Positions 12,193 to 23,700 of a DNA stretch of 30,209 nucleotides are shown here, piece after piece. The stretch comes from Priapulus caudatus (lineage: Eukaryota; Priapulida; Priapulimorpha; Priapulimorphida; Priapulidae). The translations under genes were made by a program, and so were the position numbers. The notes under the pieces are model-generated. The model ran no database searches and was not told the origin of the DNA. It saw only the letters and a program-made list of their open reading frames with translations. How positions within the stretch are numbered: the stretch's first letter is position 1; each line of letters opens with the position of its first letter. The stretch spans positions 31,559 to 61,767 of the forward strand of contig NW_014577731.1 of assembly GCF_000485595.1 (NCBI RefSeq). Direction: 5' to 3'.

Positions 12193-12939
12193 TACCGCAT
12201 GTCGACTCGTGTTTCTGGATCAGGAGTATGCGTCAGATGTGATCAATCGTCACTACTTTCTCTCCAATTAGTTAAACTCTCTAGTTTAGCTAAAGTTTAA
12301 AAGACGGGTTCGTAATTTAGACCAATTCCCTACGCAATTTCAAAAATGTGCCCAATCATAAAATAACGACGCGAACTATTTAGATGCTGTGAATGACGTG
12401 TCAAGAGCATCATCGTGATCTTTGACCAGATGAGAAGTTCACGTGTTTAGGCTATTATTCTCTCACGGAGAGTATGCAAAGCACGTTATGAAAGTCACTG
12501 CGCATCACTCAGTTTAACGTTTTCTGTTGATCGTCTGCCCATGCAGGAAAGTGTCAAGGCGGTTCAACAAATTCGTGTAATGAATGTAACGTGTTAACAA
12601 AATGAAGGCGTAGTTAGGTTAATATTCGAAGGTACTTTAATTTGAGGACATTACGATCGATTTAAGAATTTTTTTTATGGAGACTCATCTATTTTTATTT
12701 TAACAAACGTAGACATTTTTTAATAAAAGTAGTGGCAGTTAGGTAACTACGATGATGGGCACATGCGCAGGTGGCTCTGTTAGGCGGTTGCGTTCTGGAT
12801 AAACATTTGTTAGTCGGGTGTAAATCTTAAGTAACTTGCTTGCCTGTTGAAGCGTGCATTCGTTTATCAAAGAACCACGGACAGAAGATATGACGGTAAA
12901 GCGATACATATATATTTGGAAAAATAGCCAGATCGTGAT

Positions 12940-12945
12940 TTTATT
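12940..12945 (-). terminator. First canonical AATAAA downstream of the Delta stop codon
   Basis: I saw no earlier AATAAA on the minus strand after the stop at 14585, so this would imply a 3' untranslated region of about 1.6 kb. Variant hexamers TATAAA occur nearer the gene (for example around 13426 and 13470), so the true end is uncertain. Confidence 0.25.
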
Positions 12946-12999
12946 ACATTATTAATAATGACAATGTAAACATCAATATGGATATCGTGACAATAATAT

Positions 13000-14584
13000 A
13001 GTTATTTACAGTACTCTTACTATACACAATATGTACACACTTTTACATAACTGCATGCGCGCGCAAATCGTTTGCTTGAATATATATTGGAAATCTTTCA
13101 AAACCATCTGACAGTTAAGTAAGTGACGTTATCTAATCGATTTCATTGCGTCCATAACAAGCTCACCAGACCTCCCGAGAAGGATGTTTATCTTTGTGAT
13201 ATTGTTATCGTAGCTATATATGTCGTATATATATATATATATAAATATATATATAATTATATTTATATATAAAATCATCGAAAATTTGGTTGTGCGAAGA
13301 AGCATGGTCTATTAATAGCAATTTCAAGCAACTGTGTAAAACGAAATGAGCCCTCAAACTATTCTCAATCGTCAAAGTAGCTATCAATTATCGAATGGAA
13401 AAATTGTCAATCATTTACGACATTGTTTTATAACATGTATATAAAAACATATTTTTACGTGCTGTGGCTGTTTATATCAAACGCGCGTCATAATTTTAGT
13501 TGTGTTCTAGACGTAACAATCATATAGCTTTTCATTATAATGACAATACCCTTTCTACAGTTCGCATTTTTACAAATTTGCCATCAGCAAATGTACATAG
13601 GCACTCAGAATGCGTGTATCGTACCGTATCTTGGATCTATGCTCATAGTTAGTTACATATCGAGTTGGTCATCTACACGCATATGCTCTGTGCTTGACAC
13701 AACTACGGAGCGCGTAGAAACAAAGCTAAGCTGGCGGCATCACGCGCGCACTCTCTGCGTCTATATACTCTATTCAATATATATTAACAGTAAAACGCTA
13801 TCATCATTATCATCGTCGCCGACGTCATTATCATTTTTCATTGAACCTGTGAACTCGTGATTCTTATCATAAAGCTAAAACCCCCGTGGACGTTGAACGA
13901 CAAGACGTTTTGGCATACTTGAAAGTACAAAAACGTGTATAACAGCGCGGCTGATTAAGGACTCCTCTGAACGAAGCCTACTATATTACTAATTGCGCGC
14001 GAAGTAGAACACAATCGATAAACATAAACGGATACATATGTATAGTATACATATAAGGCCTTTGCTGCTGAACCGCCAAAAATCAGATTTCAATTTCACC
14101 GTTTTCTGTACATTTAAGGGAGTTATGCGAATAAAGCCTCGAGGAGAGCTGTAAGCTCGTATCACCCGGGGAGTTATTCTACCACTCGTTTTTGCTTGTA
14201 ATATTGCAAGTATAGTCATTAATCATACCGTAAAATGCGGAGCAGATGAACCCCCTTATAAGTGACTTAGAAGTTATCATGAATGTTGCCATTTGATCAT
14301 ACTGTCATATAGCATGTAGGCCTTGGCCGGTCATGATTAAATGCAAATATACGACAGTGGCAACAATTATCGGTGTGGTCAAAACTATCTCATTTATCTT
14401 TCAAGGGTTCTCCCAACGTGTCATCTTCTACTCTGATAAACTTTATCAAATTGTAGAAAATCTCTCTACAACAATAATTTTAAAATAATTTACAAAAAAA
14501 CAGCAAAAAGGCACTTAATTTAGACTCTTGGCGATTCATAATTTACAGATAAATTAAGACTGTGTGACTCGGTGCATCCCTTTG
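13000..14584 (-). other. Probable Delta 3' untranslated region and downstream flank
   Basis: AT-rich sequence with no coding signal on either strand. Open frames at 13540-13860 (+) and 13989-14219 (-) have no recognisable domains. A TA-rich tract lies at 13227-13270. The lower limit is set only by the candidate AATAAA near 12940. Confidence 0.3.
13227..13270. repeat. TA-rich tract
   Basis: TA dinucleotides broken by AA and TT; low complexity only. Confidence 0.85.
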
Positions 14585-14735
14585 CTACACCTCTGTCGCA
14601 AGCATGGCCTCTTTCACAGCTGTACCGCTAGGCTGGTAGTGCTTGTTGTTGTCTATGACATAGATGGCAGGAGTCTCCGTACTCTGCGACACTTGCCTGT
14701 TCGGTCCCATGGATCGCACATCCATGGGTCGCTCA
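14585..14735 (-). CDS. Delta: Delta exon 9: C-terminal tail with PDZ ligand ATEV
   Basis: Acceptor TTTTTTTTATCTGTAG is followed by T-GAG-CGA; the T completes Gly749 with GG from exon 8. Residues 750-798 begin [10 protein letters not shown], include [13 protein letters not shown], and end KEAMLATEV followed by TAG. Vertebrate DLL1 and DLL4 end in ATEV, a class I PDZ ligand bound by MAGI/Dlg-type scaffolds, and DLL1 has a comparable YVI segment about 15-20 residues before the end. This match, plus perfect phase, is strong evidence that this separate exon belongs to the gene. Confidence 0.92.
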
Positions 14736-17700
14736 CTACAGATAAAAAAAACAATTCGATATTGAGTACTGGGATATCCTTTATAACAAATGTCAATCAA
14801 TCAATTAGGATCGCAGTCATGGTCTTTTAACATATAAAACACATAACATATAAACACATAACAATGGTTACGTGGGCAACATATAATCCAACAGAAACGA
14901 CATCGTCGACTCATCATTCTCTGGCGACATTCGCGATAAAACTACAGAGAAAACAATTGAACGCGCCACGGTAGATGGCAGACGTTGACGCTGGCGATAG
15001 TCGCCGCTAATTATGGGCGATTTCGCGGCCGCCTTAGACGTTGAGAGCGCGCTTTCTGCTGAGTTGTATTGACACGGCCTGATGGAACGAAACACACAGA
15101 CGATGCATTCACTCCCACGGCATAAATGCACCGCGTGAATACGTGCTATTTGATTTGCAAATGACATCGCAAATACTGGGAGCAATCAACGCCAAGCAAG
15201 CACAAACTAACATGGCCCCTCCCTGGTTCTACATTTATTACCACCCCGGCAACAAATTAAATGACTTTTAGTTTAACCTTCATTTTACACCGAGGGAGAC
15301 TGTAGTAACATTGTGTATGTAGTAACGATTTCACACATACGGCATGTGGTGTCTACGCACAACCTAACGAGAACTACAGAAAAACAATAGTTACCCAATA
15401 TCAATCGCATGAACTGCTAACGTTGATAACGCCTCCGTCTCCGCTAGCTTCCTACTCGGGAGAGCCTTCTCCGACGCTTTCAACTGCTCATGTATCCTAG
15501 AGTCTGTAATGAACTGCTGATGACTACTATTTATCTCGATATTCGTTGGCTTTCGGAACGAGTCAATGTCTTCGTTTGTGAGTTTTTTACACACACCGCT
15601 CCCCGCGGGAGGAATACTGCTGAGAATATTGGAGTCTTTGCTCCTATTGTTCATGCTATTCTGCTGATTCTGTCTGTTCTGTCGCTTCGCCTCCTCCTCG
15701 TCGCTGTTTCTGCGGCGCCGACGGCGGAGGAGGAGGATAGCAATGGCGATGATCATAGCGACGACAACCAATATGGCGGACACGGCTGCGACGACTGCGA
15801 TCTGCATACTGCTCAGGCTGTCGTCGTCATCGGCGCTGTGGTCGTCGCCACTGAGTGAACCGATGTCGGGCATCACGCTCGCCTCGGCCGACGTCGTCTT
15901 CACGGTGTTCCACGTCGGCTGGACGTCGTCGCCATCGCCGACGCGCACGCTGGTGGCGACGTCACACGCGCGGCCGGTGTAGCCGTGGTCGCAGTGGCAC
16001 ATGTAGTCGTTGACGCGATCCTCGCAGGCGCCGTGCGCGCACGGGTTCGACATGCACTCGTTGATGTTGATCGAGCAATCCTTGCCGGCGAAGCCTGGCT
16101 GACACTCGCACGTGTAGTCGTTCGTGCGATCGATGCACCTGCCTCCGTTCGCGCACGGCTTCGTCAAGCAGTCGTCGACGTTCGTCTGACACAGCGAGCC
16201 GACGAATCCCGCCATGCAGCGGCACTCGAACGAGTTGACCTTATCGATGCAGACGCCGTTGTTCTGGCACGGGTTGTACGTGCAATCGTCAACGTCGTCC
16301 TCGCAGGTGATGCCGCCGTAACCGGATGGGCACACGCAGCGAAAGCTGTTGAAGTCGTCGACGCATTGTCCGCCTGAAACGCACGTTAAATCCTCATTCA
16401 GGCGTGTGTTTTTCATTCATCTTACGTTACCACACAGCAGGAGAATTGAATTGGTTATTTACGTATATAGAATAATCGAATAAAAGCGATTACTAGACAA
16501 CGGTGTAACAATCATCTGTAAGAATTCCAAGCGTCTAATGGCTGTAAAGCGTTCGTCTGTGGTTGCGCTTGAGTTTTCTTACCGTTGAGACACGGGCTGC
16601 TCTCGCATTCGTTCTTTAATATGTCACAGTTGGCGCCGTCGTAGCCTGGCTGGCAGAGACACGTGTAGCCATCCTGTGTGTCCACGCAGGTGGAGCCATG
16701 CTGGCAGGGCCTGTCTGCGCATGTCTGTGCGTTTGTCTCGCACCTCCTGCCATGGTAACCCGGCAAACACATGCACGTGTAGTCGTTACCGACGTCCTGC
16801 AATGCAACATTAGGCATGAAATGACGTATGACGTGAAATATACCGTAACGTACGCTAACCCGTACGCATGATTCCCGACGCCACACACAGCGCATCTGTT
16901 CTCAATGCCTCACGAGTTTCGCTCATGATTACACGCTCCGTATTAATACAATTATAACATAGCCATTTCCGCAATATACATATTTTTGCATATTATGTGC
17001 AAATGTACATATATTGCGATTGCATCACAATTCTATAGTGTCCATTCATCTCATATGTACTAGGCACTCCGTCGTTAGCTACGGCCAAATACTTTAAAGT
17101 AATACACTTGCTCGTCACTCAGAATAATCTTGTTAGGACAATAAACCCATTTGTACAGATTACTATGAGTAAACAAATAAGCGAATGTTAACATGGGAAT
17201 AACCGACGGAGAATTGCCACGCATACGAAACACCGCCAGTAATCGGTAATGGATAGAAATTGATTTAAGCACCGCATTAATTGTGAGCGCATGCTATATT
17301 ATCCCGCGAAACGATGTATGAATAATGAACAATTATGCCCCAGACTCCATTGTCACAGTAATGGAAGCAATCGGTTTCTGCACGAGCCACTGGTTTTACA
17401 TTTCACACGTACGATAAACATGCAATTTAAAAGAACAACACAGCGGATCGCGCACTCGACACGCCACGCACGAACACAAATACTAAAACAACATGCGAGA
17501 TGTTTTTTTCAATAATGCTAACAACCCATTTTTTGAACGCACTGAATAAAGGAAGCTGTTCAAATAATTAGGATCACGCCCAATTCAAACGCATGTGCCA
17601 AATCGGTTGATACGTATAAAACGTCAACGCTGTCTCCAACATTATCCTTAACTACTAATGTGACAGTAAAATGTTTTAAATTATATTTACATTGCATGTT

Positions 17701-20700
17701 CCACCGTTTAGGCAAGGCATCGTGGCGCAATTATGTTCGACCACCTCGCAGTTGGTTCCCGTGAATCCGGGGGTGCACGTGCAGGTGTACGAGCCCTGGC
17801 CGGTGTTTGTGCAGGTGGCGCCATTCTTGCATGGCTTGTGGTTGGTGCAGTAGTTGAGGTCCTGGTTGCAGAACAGCCCGCCCCAACCTTCATCGCAGTT
17901 ACACTGCCACGGCTGGTGACAGGTCCCGTGCAGACATCCAGGGTACCGGATACACTGGTCACAGTACTTGCCCTGGTAACCGTAGGAGCACCTGGAAGCA
18001 AGAACGAAGAGGGCCCATTCAGTGTCGGCGCACTATAGCGTGAAATGAAGTTCAGAAGCAGATGTATCAACGCTGAACCAATGTATTCAGCAGCGCATTG
18101 GGGTCATTCCTATTGCATGGTTAATATATGTAGATATCGCCTTGATACCCGAAAAGCAGCATTAAAGATTATTCTAACGACGGTCCTTTCACTTCTACTC
18201 AATCGTTTAAAAAACCTCATGCATACTAATAGGGGTTGACGCACGCGAGCACGACAAGCATGATGATGTTTGTAGCATAAACACGCCTTCTGCGTGTCGT
18301 ACATGCACGCCCGTTTCTAGCCAAGGGCGGGCATGTTTCACATGCTATCAACAGGCAGCGAGGGGGGATAAGGCAGTTACAGCGGAATTCCATTACATCC
18401 GCCTCGCTGTTACAGCGTGTGATGCACCAGCGATAGCGCCCTGTAATTCTTACCACTACCACCACCTCCTCCTGTACCCCTCTCGACCGCCCCACACACT
18501 CACACCAACCATCTACCGGCTAACATGTCTAGCGATTTCACGGCACAATTATTTCATGCAGCACGAGTTTGTGTCTCTGAGTCTACACGGAATTAAACGT
18601 CATTATCTCGTCTGCTATTCGCCGTTGTCGTTTCGTGGGAAACACTCCGCTCGCGAGGTTTTATGACGCCGCAATCAGGCCTGCCCTTCATGCCAATGTC
18701 TTCGTTCGTCGCGTTCGACAACTACTCAAGACTGGTTTTCTCGGTCGTTGCCGCCTGTGGGTCGTACATAGGATAGCTGTAATTTCTAGCCTCCCGACAA
18801 TCGTGCGAATCGAGTTACTTTTAAAATTGATGTGCAAACACAAAGGTTTACGACGAAAGCTGGTAATGGTTGTCGTCGCCTGTGCGGTCATGTGCGCATG
18901 CGCACGTAGGGGACGGCCGCATACGGGCCGTGCACCTAGTGCGTCTGTAGATATTTCGACCGTCTGCCGGCCCGCTGTCGCCGCGGCCCTTGTTATCACA
19001 CTCACGCGCGCCGGGGTCGTCTCGACAACGACATGGAAATATTTCTGGCGATCTTTATCCGCGTTAACAAAACCGGATTCATAACACGAGATACATGACA
19101 GATAGAACCGGCTAACTTGTTAGCGTGTGGGTGGCATTTCGCCGCGCGCGCGCGTTTGCGTGTGGTGTGTTTGTGTGCGTGCGTGCGTGCGGGCGGGCGG
19201 GCGTGCGTGCGTCTGTCTGCCTGCATGTCTCTCTCTCTGCCCCCCTCTCTCTCTCTACCCCCCTCTCTCTCTCGGTATGTGTGTGTCCGCGCACGCACCT
19301 CGATTGGAATGTGACAGCTGATCGTCTCCATAACCATTGATCCAGAGGTATGAAACTTTAATGGTTTTCCCATCAGTATACGAGCGTTAGAGACAAAATA
19401 GCGATTATTGCGCGATGCTACCAAGTGCTTGACATCTGCTACGCCAAACAAGGACAGGCGGACACCAGTAACGCAATTACTATAATTGCGAGAACACACT
19501 GTATACAGATAGATTTATCATGGTCACTATTGACGTGCGAAATCGTAAGATTTAACAACTTACTTGCATTCTCCAGGTACTTCGCAGTAGCCGTGCTTCT
19601 CGTGACAGCCCGGCAGGCAGACGGCTGCAACGAAAAAATGCAACGGAATACATTAGAAATATATTCCGCACAATGACATTCACGTGGAACTGGTAAAGTT
19701 TCGTTTAGACTTTCAACATGTACGGTTTTCAGACATTTTCAGCCGATATGTTGAAACACGCAGATAGCATTTTGCAGTGAAATACAGGTTACCTGACATT
19801 CAGGGGATGTTTATTGGTGCAATAAAACGTTAAAACCACACACACGAATAGTCGCTACAGAGAGGACGGAATAATACAAACACTGGAAATCGCTCGCGGG
19901 CGACAGAAAATGAATAACTAAATAGTGTGTTAGGCTGCCAACCCTTCACATAACAAAAGTCATGAAAATCGACGCTGGCTTTCCTACGCTGTATAGATTG
20001 CCGTGGTGTCAAGGACCGCGAGCCGCATTGATAGAAAATGACCACAGTTTAGTTAGCTCACGGCTATATTTTGGGGGGTATTTTGTCACCATTCTACGCG
20101 CACTCCCTCCCGATAGCTAAAGGTGTTGCGCTGCATTTTTTCAGTCAGCTATTATCAATGATTAGAATAGAAAAAATGGTCAGCGCGCAGCGCGGTTCCA
20201 GGGACGGGTTACGGCGAGGAATGGCGCGCGCACAAAACCCGCTTCATTTCGCCTTCTTCATGTGAGAGAATGCCGCCGCGGCAGCTGCTTCGGCGAGAGA
20301 TGGCTGTTTTGCCGACCCGCCAGCTGCCGCTATTGTTCCCGCCACGGCCCACTCGGCCTGCCAGCTGCGCGCGCGCGGGTTTTTAAAGCCACATAGACAA
20401 TGAGCAGTGCGCGTGGCCGCTGTTCCCGGGCTTTGTCTTAGTCGCCCCACAAAGGGTTCACACCCGATACGCGCGCACGCGACCGGAGAGGCCGCCGCGG
20501 CTATTTCTGCACTTCTTTTGACTTTCTCGGCCGCGTTAATGAGATCAGAGTGCGGTCGCGATTGTTTCACCCGGTATTTTCGGTGCTAAATTAAGCCACT
20601 GGACACGCGGTGCGCGCTAAGGGGGGCTGCCCTCGTCTCGACTCGACGAGATTAGATATCGCCTATAGCATGCCATCACCGACCATTATGCCACTCCCGA

Positions 20701-23700
20701 TGATTACTCGAGAAGGCATTTCTGACAGAGAATTATCGGAATTCGACGCGCCGGCTGGGTACGCAAGGAGCCGGTGAGAGATTTCCTGTAAGGCGCAGCG
20801 GTAGGCCGCTTACGTGGCACGCGCAATCCGAGCACCAATCCGCTGCAGTAGTGGCGTGGCTGCACTCGCTGCGAGTGAGTAGTAGTAGCCGCTCGATCGA
20901 TTATTCGACGAGTAGTACTACTACTACTACGTGCGCGCGCGGGGGAGCCCACTGACTACGTGTACTCACACGGGATACGAGCGCAGTTTACGCTACTCTA
21001 TTGATTTTACTAGAATAACTCTACTTCGCGCCAACCATGATTCCGGTCGCTGCGCGCGAAGCGGAGAATTCCGATGTAATGATCATAGAAATGCACTCTC
21101 GTCTGCGCGCGCATGCATGAGCGCTACGGGAAGATATCCGCGTGCGTAACAACACGTAACATAACCATCCCATGCCGATTCACCGATATAGGATTTTCGA
21201 ACAAATTCGAACAAAGGCTTCTATCCACGTCTGAACGACTCAGGTTTAATACAAGCTTGAAAGGTTGTTAGTTTTTATATAAACGCGTATATACGCATAA
21301 TTCACGCATGAATTCATACGTGTACATGAGCATGTATGTTCATAATATGTACACATATATATGCGATAATAGCGTTGCAGCAAGACAGTGTTCAATTACT
21401 GTGTAATCAATGATCAAGAGAACCGCGCAGGCGATACATAGGAGTAGATGCGGTTGCCGTAATGTGATACCGTGTTGTCATTCTGTTGAATAAATGATAA
21501 GGCCGTAGGCAGAGTGTGACTGATTACGAAGCGTTGTGTCGACAACAACGCCAACGTCCCAGTAATACGTGATGATGACAACATGATGATATGTAGGCTG
21601 CGACCACCGCTATATATATATATATATATTATACGTATCATAAAATACGTATTAGCCACCTGGTTAAACCAATCATCTCACCTATACCTAGCGTATTTTT
21701 ACGCATATGCACAAACTACTTCTGATAATCGCAACATCAATAACATAGGTCGCGCATATCGCCAGCATGACCCCATCAAGATGTTGACATACGGAAGAGA
21801 AGAAGATGAAGAGTGTATTCAGATGGTCTTAGTTACCTTCAGTGCAGTACTGGCCGGACCAGCCCTCTAAGCAGACCTTTTCGCCGTTGGCACCGCATTT
21901 CCAGTGCCCGTAGGGGTCATCGCGAGGGTTGCACGTCTTTAGACAGACGTCGCCGTAGTAGTTCTCGGCGCATCGTACCCGGTAGCCGTACTGAAGCTCG
22001 ACGCCGTAGCGGTTGTGGTGTCTGTCTTCGAACCACGTCTGTCCCACCTGCGCTGTGCGCGCCGTCGCTAGCCGCAGGATAAGTCGCCGGTCGTCTGGAA
22101 CGAAAAGGCCACCGATGTTATTATGCGTTTCTACCGCGCGCTGACAGATAAAAGTGCGTCAGGCACAGGATGTGTGCCGCTGCGTGCTCGGGCCGTAAGC
22201 TTTGTCCGCACAATGGACATAGCTGCTGGCGTGATTTAGTGAACGGAAGTCGGCCTCGCGCCGAGCTGCGCACCTGTCCCCCGCGGGACTCCGCCGCCGC
22301 CGCCGACACTTTTTGCCGCAACCCTACAAACAAACACGGCCATCTAAGACGCTCGGCGAAACAACATGGCACTCCTGCTTGAAAGAGAGCCGAGAGAGAG
22401 AGAGGGAGAGAGAGCGGAGGTGGCGACAACGTATGAGGGGGAGGGGGTGTAGAAAAAACGCGGTGTTGGCAGCCGCGTCTCGGCGGGCGGACGCGGCCAC
22501 GCGTGTCAGCCAGCACGCCACGTCAGTTGGCATCGTACGCGAGCAGCGCGTTACGCGCGCGCCAGCAGCCGATAACACGCGCGCGCCATGGCTACCAACT
22601 CTAAACATCATCGCATCGCGCGGAGGATATGTGATATTGGCGGTGGCGGATATGAGGGCAGTCCGATACTCTCCGCTATGATCTTGTGCGCGCGTGTCTC
22701 CAGATAATAAAAGCCTATCAGATAGCACGACGGCCCGGGAATCAAGCAAGATGCCTTAAGCATTCAAATACTCAAAGCACATGATAAGCAGATAAGCACA
22801 AAGCAACATGAACGAGAGACGCCGAACGCGACTCATGGCATGTAGTTCGAGTTAAGTTAAATCAAACAATAACACGGGTTGACCAACGGTTCGCGTGACT
22901 CTTCGTGATACCATATATTAGGAGTCATCAAGAATTTAGCAGAACAGTAAGAGAACTTTGTCCCTGAACGTTAATGTTTACGGCGGTGCACACCTGCGTC
23001 TGTCTCACGCTACTGCTATTTACACCTGGCGCCCTCGCTAACCCGTATCTCGTACTGTCGCGTCATTGTGCGGCTATGACGAATGTGCACAGTGCATCCG
23101 CACACAGACGGGACGAATATCTTAAGATATTTATTTTCAAAACTGCTTGCTAATTACGATCTTTTACTTGATATCGGTACCCCAGGATGAGCAGTGTTAC
23201 GCGGTACAGTAGATTTACGCTACATGTATTAATGACTTATTTCGACTATAACACCGTTACTATACTATTCCGCTATTGCTTTATACAGTACGCCTTGTAG
23301 CTGTATAGGCTAGTTTTCGTTAAACAAGAGCGCTCTTTGTTCATTGTGGCCAAAGTTATCGCTACAACAGTGTCACGTTCCATTACCGAGGTCGATGACA
23401 ACCTTGATCCTTCAGGTTTCGCTTGTGATTCGCACGCCGCCATCGTAATTCTGACCCTGTTATCCGCCGAACGCTATTACTAATGTATACACGGCGCAAT
23501 ACTGATGTTCTGTATGTCGTATATATTGTCATTGCACATGCGTGTGGATATATGTGTATGCATGGGGGCGTGTGCGCATATATATATATATATATATTGA
23601 GAAAGAACAAAATAAGCAACACAAAATGGGTAATAACAATAAAAAATAGGCGGAATTGCACTTGATTAACGAATATGCATTGTTACTCATTCTATGTCTG

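Larger units (their letters stand above)
10665..12999. other. Non-coding stretch
   Basis: Frames at 10977-11650 (+) and 11495-11788 (-) show no domain. A tandem CRE-like/Su(H) cluster lies at 12151-12192. A perfect 14-bp palindrome CATTATTAATAATG is at 12947-12960. No RNA gene was recognised. Confidence 0.5.
17992..19563 (-). other. Delta intron 5 (1572 bp, phase 2)
   Basis: It contains a perfect Su(H)/CSL motif CGTGGGAA at 18634-18641, an 11-bp imperfect inverted repeat around 18303-18335, and a low-complexity block at 19142-19300. No coding exon was found. Confidence 0.85.
19625..21836 (-). other. Delta intron 4 (2212 bp, phase 1)
   Basis: Donor GTAACT and acceptor TTGCAG. It contains a CpG- and GC-rich block at about 20180-20640 with clustered CAGCTG E-boxes, an inverted AGT/ACT repeat at 20874-20929, a CpG-rich stretch to about 21140, and a TA tract at 21611-21630. 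No coding exon was seen. Confidence 0.85.

Noticed and set aside
15391-15394. Exon 8 as the terminal exon ending HAIDIG
   Set aside because: It may occur as a retained-intron isoform, but the Delta C-terminus ATEV is encoded by exon 9 in perfect phase with good splice sites, so the main product continues.
16374-16416. Start of the last long frame with [12 protein letters not shown] as an N-terminus
   Set aside because: This is intron 7 read through. The acceptor at 16374-16375 and the exon 7 donor join as NG|GQC, completing EGF6; the upstream residues do not fit an EGF.
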